A DNA stretch of 43,914 bases from JBDGRJ01 sp042218115. Its GTDB lineage: Bacteria > Patescibacteriota > Patescibacteriia > Magasanikbacterales > UBA922. Of the stretch, positions 23,214 through 31,990 are shown one piece after another. Both the position numbers and the translations under genes were made by a program. A model generated the notes under the pieces. It saw only the letters and a list, made by a program, of their open reading frames with translations. It searched no databases and had not been told where the DNA came from. Location: NCBI GenBank assembly GCA_042218115.1, contig JBDGRJ010000035.1:1-43914 (forward strand). Reading direction: 5' to 3'. How positions within the stretch are numbered: position 1 is the first letter of the stretch; every line of letters starts with the position of its first letter.

Positions 23214-24134
23214 TTAAAACCCTAAATGAAACCCCTTATTACAGCTTTCTTTCAGTAGATTCACGTCTTCTTTGGTTAAAACCAGGTTTGTTAAGATCTG
23301 TTCACTTTTCTTTGGGTACATTACTGAGCTCTTATTTCCATCTGCATGTTTTAGCCCTAGCGCATGCCCCATATGGTGCATCAACTTAAGTTTCAAGGTC
23401 TCGGGGGTGCGGAAACTATAGATATTAATCTTATTTTCCTTCAAATTATCTCGGTTGAACTTCTCTTGTTGTCCAAATTTATTCTTAAATGTATTTACAC
23501 CGGTATCTCTATTTTTAGTCTTTAATTCCAGTTCACCTTTAATCTCTTTAACTTTTTGAGCCAACTGTTTGGCCTCTTTTTTCTTTTGTTCAATTTTTTT
23601 ATCCAAACTCTCAAATCGTTCTTGTTTCTTCTGTAGCTGCTCGTATTTTTCTTGGTCAAAGTCTTCTTGCTGTTCCAATTTTTTAATCTCACGATTATAC
23701 TCCTTCGATAGCCTATTATACCTATCCACCATATTGTTATAATCATCTGAGGCTTGATCATATTTTCGAGCAAATTTGTCCCTTTTTTGTTTGAGTTCTT
23801 TTAGCTGTTTTTCAAACGGGCTTAGAGCTTTTCCTTTAAATTCAGTCAAATTATCATCGTACACTAAATTTATACTAAACTCTGCCTGGGGGTTATAGTT
23901 AAATAAATCAACATTTATCTGCTCTTCCCACTTGTTTTCCGATTTTTTTACCATATTTTTAAATACCTTATCACCTAGAGGAAACTCACTGTCGACTTTA
24001 GCTACCTTATACTCAAGGGTCTTACAAGGGCTTGTATATAATGGTATACTCCCCGATCCTGTATACTGCAGATAAAAGTAGTACCCGCCCCCTGTTAGAA
24101 TTAATATTGAAACTAGAGCTAAGATTTTTTTCAT
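23214..24134 (-). CDS. Matrixin-like protein with altered catalytic motif
   Basis: 306 residues: an N-terminal membrane anchor or signal (about 2-22), a short globular part, a Lys/Glu/Gln-rich coiled coil (about 95-205), and a C-terminal zinc-protease-like motif HHMGHALGLKH followed by SSVMYPKK. The three zinc histidines (HxxxHxxxxxH) and the Met-turn are kept, but the catalytic Glu of HExxHxxGxxH is His (CAT on the minus strand, near 23375). As written the enzyme should be inactive or have different chemistry. It is probably exported and membrane-tethered. It sits between nnrD and thiI in the suf run with 3-9 bp spacing. Confidence 0.65.
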   Translation of the reverse strand: MKKILALVSILILTGGGYYFYLQYTGSGSIPLYTSPCKTLEYKVAKVDSEFPLGDKVFKNMVKKSENKWEEQINVDLFNYNPQAEFSINLVYDDNLTEFKGKALSPFEKQLKELKQKRDKFARKYDQASDDYNNMVDRYNRLSKEYNREIKKLEQQEDFDQEKYEQLQKKQERFESLDKKIEQKKKEAKQLAQKVKEIKGELELKTKNRDTGVNTFKNKFGQQEKFNRDNLKENKINIYSFRTPETLKLKLMHHMGHALGLKHADGNKSSVMYPKKSEQILTNLVLTKEDVNLLKESCNKGFHLGF

Positions 24135-24137
24135 ATT

Positions 24138-24944
24138 TTATTTATAAATTTTATCTAAATTTTTAACTATATCCGTAGCAGTAAAGGTTCGGCCAAACTC
24201 CTGGTTTAGATAATCTCCTACTGCCCCATTTAAATATGCCCCCATACATGCCGATCTAAATAAACCATATCCTTGAGCGACAAAGCCAGCTATTAAACCG
24301 GCTAGCACATCACCCGTCCCCCCTTTGGTCATGACAGGATTGCCGGTTTTGTTATGTTTAATTCTATCTGATGAAATAATTTTGTCAATTTCTTCTTTTT
24401 TCAAAACTATATTATTACTTAAGAAATTCTGTAGCTCATCTTTTTGAATATCCGAGTTTACTAACAGTTTTTTTAGCTCTTGTTCGTGTGGGGTAAAAAT
24501 AGAATTATTGATATTTCTTAAATCTACTGCTCTTATTGCACCCGCATCAATTACTTTTGGTAGGCTTTTAGCTTCATGAATAGTTTTTTTGGCAAAGGAT
24601 TGAGATTCTTTTGAGAGGCCGGGGCCTATCAGTAGTACGTCAGCTGAGCTTATCTCCTCTTTTACTCTGTTTAGGTGTTTATTTTGTAATCTATCACCAC
24701 CTAACTTGATTGTGATCGCTTCCGGTAATTTATTATTAATCAACCAACCCATCTGTTCAGGGCAACAAACAACAGACAAGTCAGCACCGCTTCGAAGCAC
24801 AGCCTCACAGGCAGTTGCAGTCATGACAGCTGCTCCACTATAATCTTTTGAGCCGGCTATTATCAATACCTTTCCGTAGTCCCCCTTATGAGCACTTGGT
24901 TTCCTCGGTTTAGTTTTTAAAACTTCTTCCGTTAAATACTCCAT
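24138..24944 (-). CDS. nnrD: ADP/ATP-dependent NAD(P)H-hydrate dehydratase
   Basis: 268 residues of the ribokinase-like YjeF C-terminal domain. Seen: GDYGKVLIIAGSKDYSGAAVM near 22-42, the LLIGPGL segment, and the C-terminal TKGGTGDVLAGLIAGF near 204-219 with the catalytic Asp. It repairs hydrated NAD(P)H. The epimerase half (NnrE), often fused at the N-terminus, is absent. It begins immediately after the ferredoxin stop. Confidence 0.9.
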   Translation of the reverse strand: MEYLTEEVLKTKPRKPSAHKGDYGKVLIIAGSKDYSGAAVMTATACEAVLRSGADLSVVCCPEQMGWLINNKLPEAITIKLGGDRLQNKHLNRVKEEISSADVLLIGPGLSKESQSFAKKTIHEAKSLPKVIDAGAIRAVDLRNINNSIFTPHEQELKKLLVNSDIQKDELQNFLSNNIVLKKEEIDKIISSDRIKHNKTGNPVMTKGGTGDVLAGLIAGFVAQGYGLFRSACMGAYLNGAVGDYLNQEFGRTFTATDIVKNLDKIYK

Positions 24945-25286
24945 TTAATATTCCCATTCTTGTGGAAAAAGCAAATTACCATCTTTATCATACAGATAGA
25001 TAGCGAACGTAGGGCAAGATTTAGCAGCTTTTATTATATCATCTTCTTCGTTTCCGTCCGGGTCCTGAACATAAGCTAAATTCTCATCGTCGATAGCAAA
25101 AACCTCCGGAGCGGCTTGTACACAAGTTTTTGCACCTATACAAGAGTTTCTATCTACCACAATTCTACGTACTTTTCCTCCTTCTCTAAGCTTCATTGAA
25201 ACTTTTTCTGGTAGATCATCCGGCAGCTTTACTTCTCCATCTTCATTTTGAGGTAAGGGTTCCGCTTGTTTTTTATCTTCTTCCAT
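24945..25286 (-). CDS. Three-cysteine ferredoxin, probably [3Fe-4S]
   Basis: 113 residues. A 35-residue polar N-terminal extension precedes a single-cluster ferredoxin domain. The ligand pattern is CIGAKTC...SCPT: the second cysteine of the usual CxxCxxC is Ala, leaving three ligands (CxxAxxC...CP), which in this family gives a [3Fe-4S] cluster or a labile [4Fe-4S]. It lies 5 bp after sufC, so it is made with the cluster-assembly machine and may be its client or electron donor. The flavin reductase across the divergent promoter is a possible partner. Confidence 0.87.
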   Translation of the reverse strand: MEEDKKQAEPLPQNEDGEVKLPDDLPEKVSMKLREGGKVRRIVVDRNSCIGAKTCVQAAPEVFAIDDENLAYVQDPDGNEEDDIIKAAKSCPTFAIYLYDKDGNLLFPQEWEY

Positions 25287-25291
25287 GTTAT

Positions 25292-26017
25292 TTAAGTTAT
25301 ATCGTCATACCCTTCAGCCTCAACCTTTTCAGCCAAACTATAATCCCCCTGTCTAACCAGTTGCCCTTCTTTCATAATATGAACTGTATCCGGCTCAATA
25401 TACTCTAATATGCGTTTATAGTGTGTAATTAATAAAATACCTTTGTCAGGTGAGCTGAAGTTATTTAGACCTTCTGCTACTGTTTTAAGAGCGTCTACAT
25501 CCAGCCCAGAGTCAGTTTCATCTAATATCGCATACTTAGGGTCTAGCATAAGTAGCTGCAGGATTTCTGACTTTTTCTTTTCTCCGCCTGAAAAGCCATC
25601 ATTGATAGATCTATCTGCAAACTCGGGGTCGATACCCATATCCTTCATTTTTTGTTTTAGTTCGTCTTGGAACTTCATAGGGTTTACCTCCTCATCATAT
25701 AAAGACTCTCTGGCGGTTCTCAAAAAATTTGAAATTCCCAAGCCCTCAATCTCAGGAGGATACTGTAGAGATAGAAATAATCCTGCTTGCGCTTTCTCAT
25801 CAGACTCCGACTCTGTAATATCTTGTTCGTCTAACTTTATAGTGCCCTCTATAATTTCATAGCCCGGATGCCCCATCAAGGAGTTAGCTAAAGTTGATTT
25901 TCCGGACCCATTTGGGCCCATTATAGCATGTATCTCTCCAGGTTTTAGCTTTAAATCAACCCCTTTTATTATTTTTTCTTCTCCGGCCTCTACTTCCAGA
26001 TCTTGTATTTTAAGCAT
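25292..26017 (-). CDS. sufC: Fe-S assembly ATPase SufC
   Basis: 241-residue ABC-type ATPase: Walker A GPNGSGKST near 34-42, ABC signature FSGGEKKKSEI near 142-152, Walker B YAILDETDSGLDVDAL (the SufC-typical Glu-Thr-Asp-Ser-Gly after the Walker B Asp), and the H-loop ITHYKRIL. It drives conformational change of the SufB-SufD scaffold. It lies between sufU and the ferredoxin gene. Confidence 0.95.
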   Translation of the reverse strand: MLKIQDLEVEAGEEKIIKGVDLKLKPGEIHAIMGPNGSGKSTLANSLMGHPGYEIIEGTIKLDEQDITESESDEKAQAGLFLSLQYPPEIEGLGISNFLRTARESLYDEEVNPMKFQDELKQKMKDMGIDPEFADRSINDGFSGGEKKKSEILQLLMLDPKYAILDETDSGLDVDALKTVAEGLNNFSSPDKGILLITHYKRILEYIEPDTVHIMKEGQLVRQGDYSLAEKVEAEGYDDIT

Positions 26018-26022
26018 GTTAT

Positions 26023-26391
26023 TTATTTATCTGATAAAGCTTTTTTTGCGGTACTGAAAGCTAGTAGTGCACATTTCTCTCGGGTATAATCAATCGGTAT
26101 TTCCAGCAGATCAAGCATATCATTTTTATTAAATGCTTTTACCTGATTTATATTTTTTTGTTTTATTTCCTCTGTAAAAAGTGAGGACGCTGCTTGTGAG
26201 ATAGCACAACCTACTCCTTCCCAGCCTACCTTATTAATTTTACCTTCTTCGAGCTCTAAAAACAACTCTATCTTGTCACCACAATGAGGGTTTAGACCTT
26301 CTTCTTTTATATCAAACTGAGATAACCTCTCCTTATTTTTGGGGTTTCTATTTAGATTTAGAATAAATTCTCTATAAACTTTAGAATCCAT
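26023..26391 (-). CDS. sufU: SufU-type sulfur-transfer/scaffold protein
   Basis: 122 residues from ATG 26391; the frame continues 13 codons upstream into sufS, but MDSKVYREFI is the family N-terminus. Ligand cysteines: LNPHCGDKI (Cys about 37), GVGCAISQAAS (Cys about 62) and REKCALLAF (Cys about 106). In Bacillus SufU these hold Zn and accept sulfur from SufS. It lies one base past the sufS stop. Confidence 0.9.
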   Translation of the reverse strand: MDSKVYREFILNLNRNPKNKERLSQFDIKEEGLNPHCGDKIELFLELEEGKINKVGWEGVGCAISQAASSLFTEEIKQKNINQVKAFNKNDMLDLLEIPIDYTREKCALLAFSTAKKALSDK

Positions 26392-26392
26392 C

Positions 26393-27589
26393 TTATTTAT
26401 TGAATAACTGAATAATATTTTGTAGTTCATCTATAAGCTGATCTATATCTTTTTTATTATTATAAATCGATATGGATACCCGAACAGTAGCAGACACATC
26501 AAACTCACCCATCAAAGGCATAGCACAGTGATGACCTGCCCTCACACATATATTCTCTGAAGCTAACAGATCAGCTACATCATGTGCGTGAACGCCCTCT
26601 ACTTGGAATGAAACTATACCGGAATCGAGACTTTTATTTTCCGGACTTAATAAAACCACCTCATCAAGCATGTTTAGCTGATCGATTAAATAATTAGTTA
26701 GTTCTTGTTTGTAAGATGCAATTTTTTTAATTCCTAGATCAGTAATAAAATCTAAAGCTTCGCCGAGCCCAATAGCAGCTGTAACATTTGGTGTTCCTGC
26801 TTCATACTTATGAGGTATATCAGTCCAACTAGAAGATTGTTTTGTTACTTTCCTGATCATCTCACCACCATATTTAGAAGGGTCTAAATCTTGTAACAAG
26901 GCCTTGCGACCATATAAGACACCGATCCCGGTTGGACCAAAAAGCTTATGCCCAGAAAAGGCCAAAAAATCAATATTTAGATCTTTCACATTTATTTTTT
27001 TGCTAGTCATTGCTTGTGCTGAATCGATTATGGTATAAGCACTAACTTTATTTGCCACATCAACAATATTTTTAACCGGTAGCTCAAAACCCAAAGCATT
27101 TGATATATAACTGAAGCTGACCACTTTGGTATCCTCGTCAATTTTACCTTCTACCTGCAAACCAAACTCACATTCATCGTCCAGCTCAATAACCCTCAGC
27201 TCACAACCCACTCTATCAGATAGCTGCTGCCACGGGACAAAGTTTGCATGGTGTTCAACTATTGTAATTACAATATTATCATCAGCGGACAGCTCTGGCT
27301 CGAGCATACGGGCTAGGTTATTCATACCCTCGGTTGTGCCACTATTAAAGATAATTTCTTTAGGTTCAGAAGATATAAATTCAGCTACTTTTTCTCGCGC
27401 CTCCTCAAAGGCTTTTGTTGCCTGTTGTGCCAGAGGGTAAAATCCTCTATGGACATTAGATTTATTATTGTAATACTGATTCAATACTTCGATTACCCTC
27501 TTGGGCATCTGGGTGGTAGCAGCATTATCTAAATATATTAGATCCTGATTTTGTTTAAAAACAGGAAATTTCTGTTTAATGTCTTGCAT
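26393..27589 (-). CDS. sufS: Cysteine desulfurase SufS (class II)
   Basis: 398 residues. N-terminal YLDNAATTQMP, EHHANFVPWQQL, the Schiff-base lysine in AFSGHKLFGPTG near 224-235, and the active Cys in VRAGHHCAMPLM near 361-372, the RxGHHC form that marks class II. It passes sulfur to SufU for SufBCD. It lies 2 bp downstream of sufD. Confidence 0.95.
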   Translation of the reverse strand: MQDIKQKFPVFKQNQDLIYLDNAATTQMPKRVIEVLNQYYNNKSNVHRGFYPLAQQATKAFEEAREKVAEFISSEPKEIIFNSGTTEGMNNLARMLEPELSADDNIVITIVEHHANFVPWQQLSDRVGCELRVIELDDECEFGLQVEGKIDEDTKVVSFSYISNALGFELPVKNIVDVANKVSAYTIIDSAQAMTSKKINVKDLNIDFLAFSGHKLFGPTGIGVLYGRKALLQDLDPSKYGGEMIRKVTKQSSSWTDIPHKYEAGTPNVTAAIGLGEALDFITDLGIKKIASYKQELTNYLIDQLNMLDEVVLLSPENKSLDSGIVSFQVEGVHAHDVADLLASENICVRAGHHCAMPLMGEFDVSATVRVSISIYNNKKDIDQLIDELQNIIQLFNK

Positions 27590-27591
27590 AC

Positions 27592-28413
27592 TTAAATTCT
27601 TGATTGAATTTGATTCTTAATTTCACTTTTTATATCACTATCGTTGATATTTGTTAAAATTTCACCAAAATGAGCTTGAACAAGTTTCTTATACGAATCT
27701 TCTTTGTTCAGCCCTCTAGAGAGTAAATAAAAGATATCTTCATCATCTAATCTTGAAATTGTAACACCATGAGAACACTCTACCTGATCATTTGCTATCT
27801 CAAGATTTGGTTGTGCGTCCATCATCGCCATATCCGAATACATTAGACCGTCTATCTGCTGCTCTCCGCTACAATTAAAGCAATTACCCTCCACTTTGGT
27901 TAGGACATTACTCGAGATACGGGACCGATCCATCAAGACTGATTTTACTTTTATATCTGATGAAGATTTATCTGATTTATGTATAGCTTGAATCTTTTCT
28001 TTTATCTGTTGTTGTTTTTTAGATAAATTTAAGCTATACATTCGGACCTGAGAATGCTCTCCCAACAAATAAGCCTTATGCTCAAATTTACCTTTTTTTA
28101 GCGTTATATTGTTTGTATAATAATTTAGTTCAGAGCCTTGATGTAGGAATATTTTAACTTGAAGTTGGTCTTCACCGGCTGTCTGTTTAAAAATATTTGC
28201 TTTACTGTCTTGTTTTAAAACTATACCTAGCTGCTCAAACTTTGGTGAAATTTTAATAGTTTCTTCTACTGTTCTATTTTTTTCTATTGATATAATCTTG
28301 TTCAGTTTATCAGATTGATCGCATATATCATTACCGGTATCCATACTGTTAGGGTTTACTGGTTTTACCCCTTCAATATCTGTAATTTTGCTTTTCGATA
28401 AACTATCACTCAT
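27592..28413 (-). CDS. sufD: SufD-like Fe-S scaffold subunit
   Basis: 273 residues, short for SufD (usually about 400), because the N-terminal helical domain is reduced. The C-terminal beta-helix core is kept: SRISSNVLTKVEGNCFNCSGEQQIDGLMYSD, ECSHGVTISRLDDEDIFYLLSRGL. The ECSHGVTI His is the conserved scaffold residue. It pairs with SufB in SufBC2D. It lies 5 bp after sufB. Confidence 0.88.
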   Translation of the reverse strand: MSDSLSKSKITDIEGVKPVNPNSMDTGNDICDQSDKLNKIISIEKNRTVEETIKISPKFEQLGIVLKQDSKANIFKQTAGEDQLQVKIFLHQGSELNYYTNNITLKKGKFEHKAYLLGEHSQVRMYSLNLSKKQQQIKEKIQAIHKSDKSSSDIKVKSVLMDRSRISSNVLTKVEGNCFNCSGEQQIDGLMYSDMAMMDAQPNLEIANDQVECSHGVTISRLDDEDIFYLLSRGLNKEDSYKKLVQAHFGEILTNINDSDIKSEIKNQIQSRI

Positions 28414-28418
28414 TAAAT

Positions 28419-29765
28419 TTATCCTACTGAATCCTCGATCTCCATCTCGATAAGTTTATTTAACTCAACTGCATACTCCATAGGCAGCTCTTTGACTATC
28501 GGCTCTATAAATCCGGAGACCAACATTTTTAGTGCACGCTCTTCAGATAAACCACGAGACTGGAGATAGAATAACTCTTCGTCTCCGATGTTCCCAACAC
28601 TAGCCTCATGAGCCACATCCACCTCATCGTTGTAAGCATTAATTGTGGGATAAGTATCGGCTCTGGACTCTTCATCCATCAGCAGTGCATCACAGTCGAC
28701 TCTAACTTTACTGTTCTTTGCCGCAGGAGTCAGTTTGACCAAACCACGATAACTACAGACGCCGCCATCTTGGGAAATTGATTTGGATGTTATTACAGAA
28801 GTCGTATCTTCTGATAGGTGAATCGTTTTTAGACCTGTATCTTGGTGCTGCCCTTCAGTAGCCAATGTCACCCCCAAACTATCAGTGCGAGCATTCTTAC
28901 CTTTCAGTACAGAACATGGGTATAACATAGTTACGGAGGAACCTAAATTTCCATTTATCCACTCCATAGTTGCATCCTCCTCGACTATGGCTCTTTTGGT
29001 GTTTAAGTTGTATGTATTTTTGGACCAGTTTTCAATTGAATAATATCTAACTCTGGCATTTGGTTTTACAAATATCTCCACACAACCTGCATGAAGTGAG
29101 TTTTTACTATATTGTGGAGCAGAACATGCTTCTATATATTGCACCTCTGCACCCTCATCAGCAACGATAAGAGTATGCTCAAACTGCCCACTGGACTCCT
29201 CGTTCATACGAAAGTATGCTTGAAGGGGGAGGGTGACAGTAGTATCTTCTGGTACATAAATAAAAGTGCCGCCAGACCATACTGCTGCATGGAGCATAGC
29301 AAATTTATGATCACCTATCGGAACACACTGGTTCATAAAATACTCACGAATCAAGTCTGGATGCTCTTCAACCGCAGTATCCATATTTTCGAATATGACA
29401 CCTTTCCGTTCCATCCTTTGCTCGAGGTTATGATAGACCATACCGGCATCATATTGAGCCCCACTGCCCGATAACATCTCTTTTTCGGCTTCAGGTATCC
29501 CCAGCCTATCGAAAGTCTCTTTAATATTATCCGGCACCTCATCCCAATCATCCGACTCATCAGCACCTGGATGAGTAAAATAACTAATCTCATCCAAGTT
29601 CAATTCACTTAAATCAGGACCCCAATCAGGTACTGGCTCATCCTGGTACAGCTCAAATGCTTCCAATCTCTTCTCTAACATCCAGTCTGGCTCATTTTTT
29701 AGTTGTGATATTTTTCTTACGGTCTCCTCTCTTAGACCTGGTTCAGTTTTAAGTTTTTGTGACAT
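28419..29765 (-). CDS. sufB: Fe-S scaffold subunit SufB
   Basis: 448 residues, close to the family length. Conserved parts: PDWMLEKRLEAFE near 26-38, the beta-helix with HAGCVEIFVKPNARVRYYSIENWS, and the C-terminal VAHEASVGNIGDEELFYLQSRGL that holds cluster-relevant residues. It is the first gene of the suf run, so it fixes the order B-D-S-U-C. The start is 67 bp from the divergent oxidoreductase. A weak minus-strand promoter (TTGCAT at 29833-29838, TAATTT at 29811-29816) could serve it. Confidence 0.96.
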   Translation of the reverse strand: MSQKLKTEPGLREETVRKISQLKNEPDWMLEKRLEAFELYQDEPVPDWGPDLSELNLDEISYFTHPGADESDDWDEVPDNIKETFDRLGIPEAEKEMLSGSGAQYDAGMVYHNLEQRMERKGVIFENMDTAVEEHPDLIREYFMNQCVPIGDHKFAMLHAAVWSGGTFIYVPEDTTVTLPLQAYFRMNEESSGQFEHTLIVADEGAEVQYIEACSAPQYSKNSLHAGCVEIFVKPNARVRYYSIENWSKNTYNLNTKRAIVEEDATMEWINGNLGSSVTMLYPCSVLKGKNARTDSLGVTLATEGQHQDTGLKTIHLSEDTTSVITSKSISQDGGVCSYRGLVKLTPAAKNSKVRVDCDALLMDEESRADTYPTINAYNDEVDVAHEASVGNIGDEELFYLQSRGLSEERALKMLVSGFIEPIVKELPMEYAVELNKLIEMEIEDSVG

Positions 29766-29785
29766 TATTTAGTTTATTAGACAGG

Positions 29786-29814
29786 TTGTAAAATTGATCT
29801 ATTTCTATTAAAAT
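29786..29814 (+). promoter_or_regulatory. Promoter of the FAD/NAD(P) oxidoreductase
   Basis: TTGTAA (29786-29791), 17-bp spacer, TAAAAT (29809-29814). The predicted start is about 12 nt before the ATG, giving a very short leader without a Shine-Dalgarno motif. Confidence 0.5.
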
Positions 29815-29832
29815 TACAGCAAACCTAACCAA

Positions 29833-30510
29833 ATGCAAACATACAATACTAAACTTAAAGAAAAAAATCAATTAACTGATAATATTATCTCTGCTAAGTT
29901 TAGCAGACCGAAAGCTTTAAGTTTTTCACCTGGCCAATACGTCCAATTTTTTATTCCCGAACATAACACCACTCGTAGCTATTCTATCTGCTCGACACCT
30001 TCTGATGATATTTTGGAGTTTTGTGTAAAGTTATATAAATCCGGAGTTGGTTCAAATTTTTTCAAGAATTTAAATACTGGAGATGAGGCTAAAATAAGAG
30101 GCCCCTTAGGCAGGTTTACAGTATCTAAAACTAATGGGAGGCACATATTTATCGCAGCCGGTGTGGGTATCGCACCGATCATAAGCATGATTAGAGCTCA
30201 GCTAGACAAAGATAATCAAAACAAGTATTTGAAGCTGCTTTTTGGGTTAAGCCAAAGAGACGACATCTTCTATAGACAACAGCTCAAAGATTTATCTAAT
30301 AAATCATCTAACTTTAATTTTGAGATCACCCTATCACGACAAGAAAATAATTGGCAAGGCAAAACCGGAAGAGTTACTGATCATTTGGACCAATTTGACC
30401 TAAACTCAGAATTTTACATTTGCGGCAGCAGAGAGATGGTAAAAGACACAGAAAATAAATTAATTAATTTAGGCGCCAGTGCAAAAAAAATAAATTTCGA
30501 GATTTTTTAG
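29833..30510 (+). CDS. Ferredoxin-NADP reductase-like flavoprotein
   Basis: 225 residues. An FAD-binding beta barrel with RSYSICSTPSD near 48-58 is followed by an NAD(P)-binding Rossmann half with GVGIAPIISMIRA near 112-124 and a C-terminal CGSREMVKD motif. It has no [2Fe-2S] domain of its own, so it should exchange electrons with a separate carrier; the three-Cys ferredoxin of the divergent suf run is a candidate. It could also belong to the flavodoxin or hemoprotein reductase branch of the family. Confidence 0.87.
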   Translation: MQTYNTKLKEKNQLTDNIISAKFSRPKALSFSPGQYVQFFIPEHNTTRSYSICSTPSDDILEFCVKLYKSGVGSNFFKNLNTGDEAKIRGPLGRFTVSKTNGRHIFIAAGVGIAPIISMIRAQLDKDNQNKYLKLLFGLSQRDDIFYRQQLKDLSNKSSNFNFEITLSRQENNWQGKTGRVTDHLDQFDLNSEFYICGSREMVKDTENKLINLGASAKKINFEIF

Positions 30511-30575
30511 TACTGATATTTTAAAAATCCTTATCATCCTTTATCATACAGATAGATAATTAATAAACTAATTAT

Positions 30576-31400
30576 ATGAGACATTTAACTCTAAATAAAA
30601 ATTGTAGCATACCGATACTCGGTTTTGGTACCTGGCAGTTAACCGAAAAAGAAGGTAGAAAAGCAGTAGAAACTGCACTAGATGTGGGATATAGACATTT
30701 AGATACCGCTGATATTTACGGAAATCACAAACAAGTAGGTAGAGCGATTGATACCAGCAACATCAGCAGAGAAGATATATTCTTGACCTCCAAGGTCTGG
30801 CACTCTGATTTAGAAGCCCGACAAATAAAAGACAATTGTAAGCGATTCTTAGAAGAGCTACAGACTGATTATCTGGACTTACTTTTAATTCATTGGCCAA
30901 ATAATAATATCGATATCAGAGAATCGCTGCGGGCACTGAATGAACTAAAGCAAGATGAGCTAATAAAATCAATCGGTGTATCGAACTTTACTATCAACCA
31001 TCTAAAAGAGGCCAAAGAGACAGATCTTAACTTCTCAAACAACCAAGTAGAATTCCACCCGAGCCTTTATCAGGATGAATTAAAAGAATTTTGTGATAAT
31101 AATGATATTATAATGACAGCTTATAGCCCTCTTGCTCAAGGACAAGATTTACAACTGCCGATAATAAAAGAAGTGGCAAAAAAATATAACAAACCGGAAT
31201 GTCAAGTAGTATTAAACTGGATTATGCAAAAAGATATAGTTGCTATTCCTCGCTCATCTAACCCAAAACATATCCGAGAAAACTTTCAGGCACATCAATG
31301 GAAACTAAAAGAAGAAGATATAAAGAAAATAGACTCAAAAGCTACCAGCAACAATAGATTAATAAATCCCTCTATCGCCGAGTTTGATTATAAAACATAA
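30576..31400 (+). CDS. Aldo/keto reductase
   Basis: 274-residue TIM-barrel NADPH oxidoreductase. The catalytic tetrad is visible: Asp in HLDTADIYGN (about 43-52) with Tyr in the same motif, Lys in LTSKVW (about 73-78), and His in LLLIHWPNN (about 107-115). SIGVSNFTINHL and the C-terminal IPRSSNPKHIREN bind cofactor. Close to the 2,5-diketogluconate reductase/general aldehyde group; the substrate is unknown. It starts 65 bp after the flavoprotein gene. Confidence 0.92.
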   Translation: MRHLTLNKNCSIPILGFGTWQLTEKEGRKAVETALDVGYRHLDTADIYGNHKQVGRAIDTSNISREDIFLTSKVWHSDLEARQIKDNCKRFLEELQTDYLDLLLIHWPNNNIDIRESLRALNELKQDELIKSIGVSNFTINHLKEAKETDLNFSNNQVEFHPSLYQDELKEFCDNNDIIMTAYSPLAQGQDLQLPIIKEVAKKYNKPECQVVLNWIMQKDIVAIPRSSNPKHIRENFQAHQWKLKEEDIKKIDSKATSNNRLINPSIAEFDYKT

Positions 31401-31402
31401 CC

Positions 31403-31972
31403 TTACTTCTCAATTTTACAGGTCTGAGGTTGTTGTATTCTTCTGGCAATATAAAGGTTAGAAAATACAATCAATAATATAGCGGAGATTGTAAACTCAG
31501 ATCCCCCAAAGGGTAAATAACCTAAAAAGTTACTGGCTGCAGTGACGCCAAACAGCGAAGAAAGGACTACAGAGCCACAGGCAGAACAACCAATGCCAAG
31601 TGCACCCATCACTACACTCAAAGAGCTCATCCCTGCTTCTCTCTGCAGCTCAAACCTGTCTTTTAGATAATAAACTAAAAGAGAAATATTAACCCCGACC
31701 AATAAAGCCAAAAGGGTGTTTAGAATCTGTGAACTCAAAGTAAAACTGGTGCTAAATACCCCATAAGAGCTAATAAATATATTTAACTTTTCACTAAGAG
31801 AAAAACTGCCATCAAGCAGCACAAAAGATAATGAAGGATAACTAAAAGATAAAATTAAAAGAGACCACAATATTCCAGCTGAAAGCAGCCCGACCACCCA
31901 ATAGAGAGGCTTTGTAAATACCTCTCTCAGGGTGGTCTTTAATTGAGTTATGCTTTTAGCTGCTAGCCTCAT
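31403..31972 (-). CDS. Membrane protein with GCSACG motif
   Basis: 189 residues with about five hydrophobic helices (about 25-45, 70-98, 113-130 and two more near 140-180). The distinctive part is GALGIGCSACGSVVLSSLFG near 127-146: a CxxC at the start of a helix. The gene follows the DsbA-like thiol oxidoreductase by 18 bp, so a role in passing electrons or receiving a disulfide across the membrane is plausible. It does not match DsbB, VKOR or CcdA as I know them. Function is unknown. Confidence 0.75.
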   Translation of the reverse strand: MRLAAKSITQLKTTLREVFTKPLYWVVGLLSAGILWSLLILSFSYPSLSFVLLDGSFSLSEKLNIFISSYGVFSTSFTLSSQILNTLLALLVGVNISLLVYYLKDRFELQREAGMSSLSVVMGALGIGCSACGSVVLSSLFGVTAASNFLGYLPFGGSEFTISAILLIVFSNLYIARRIQQPQTCKIEK

Positions 31973-31990
31973 CGTGTAGTTAGTTAGAGT

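Noticed and set aside
26392..26430. 13-residue upstream extension of SufU
   Set aside because: It runs back over the sufS stop; the family N-terminus begins at MDSKVYREF.
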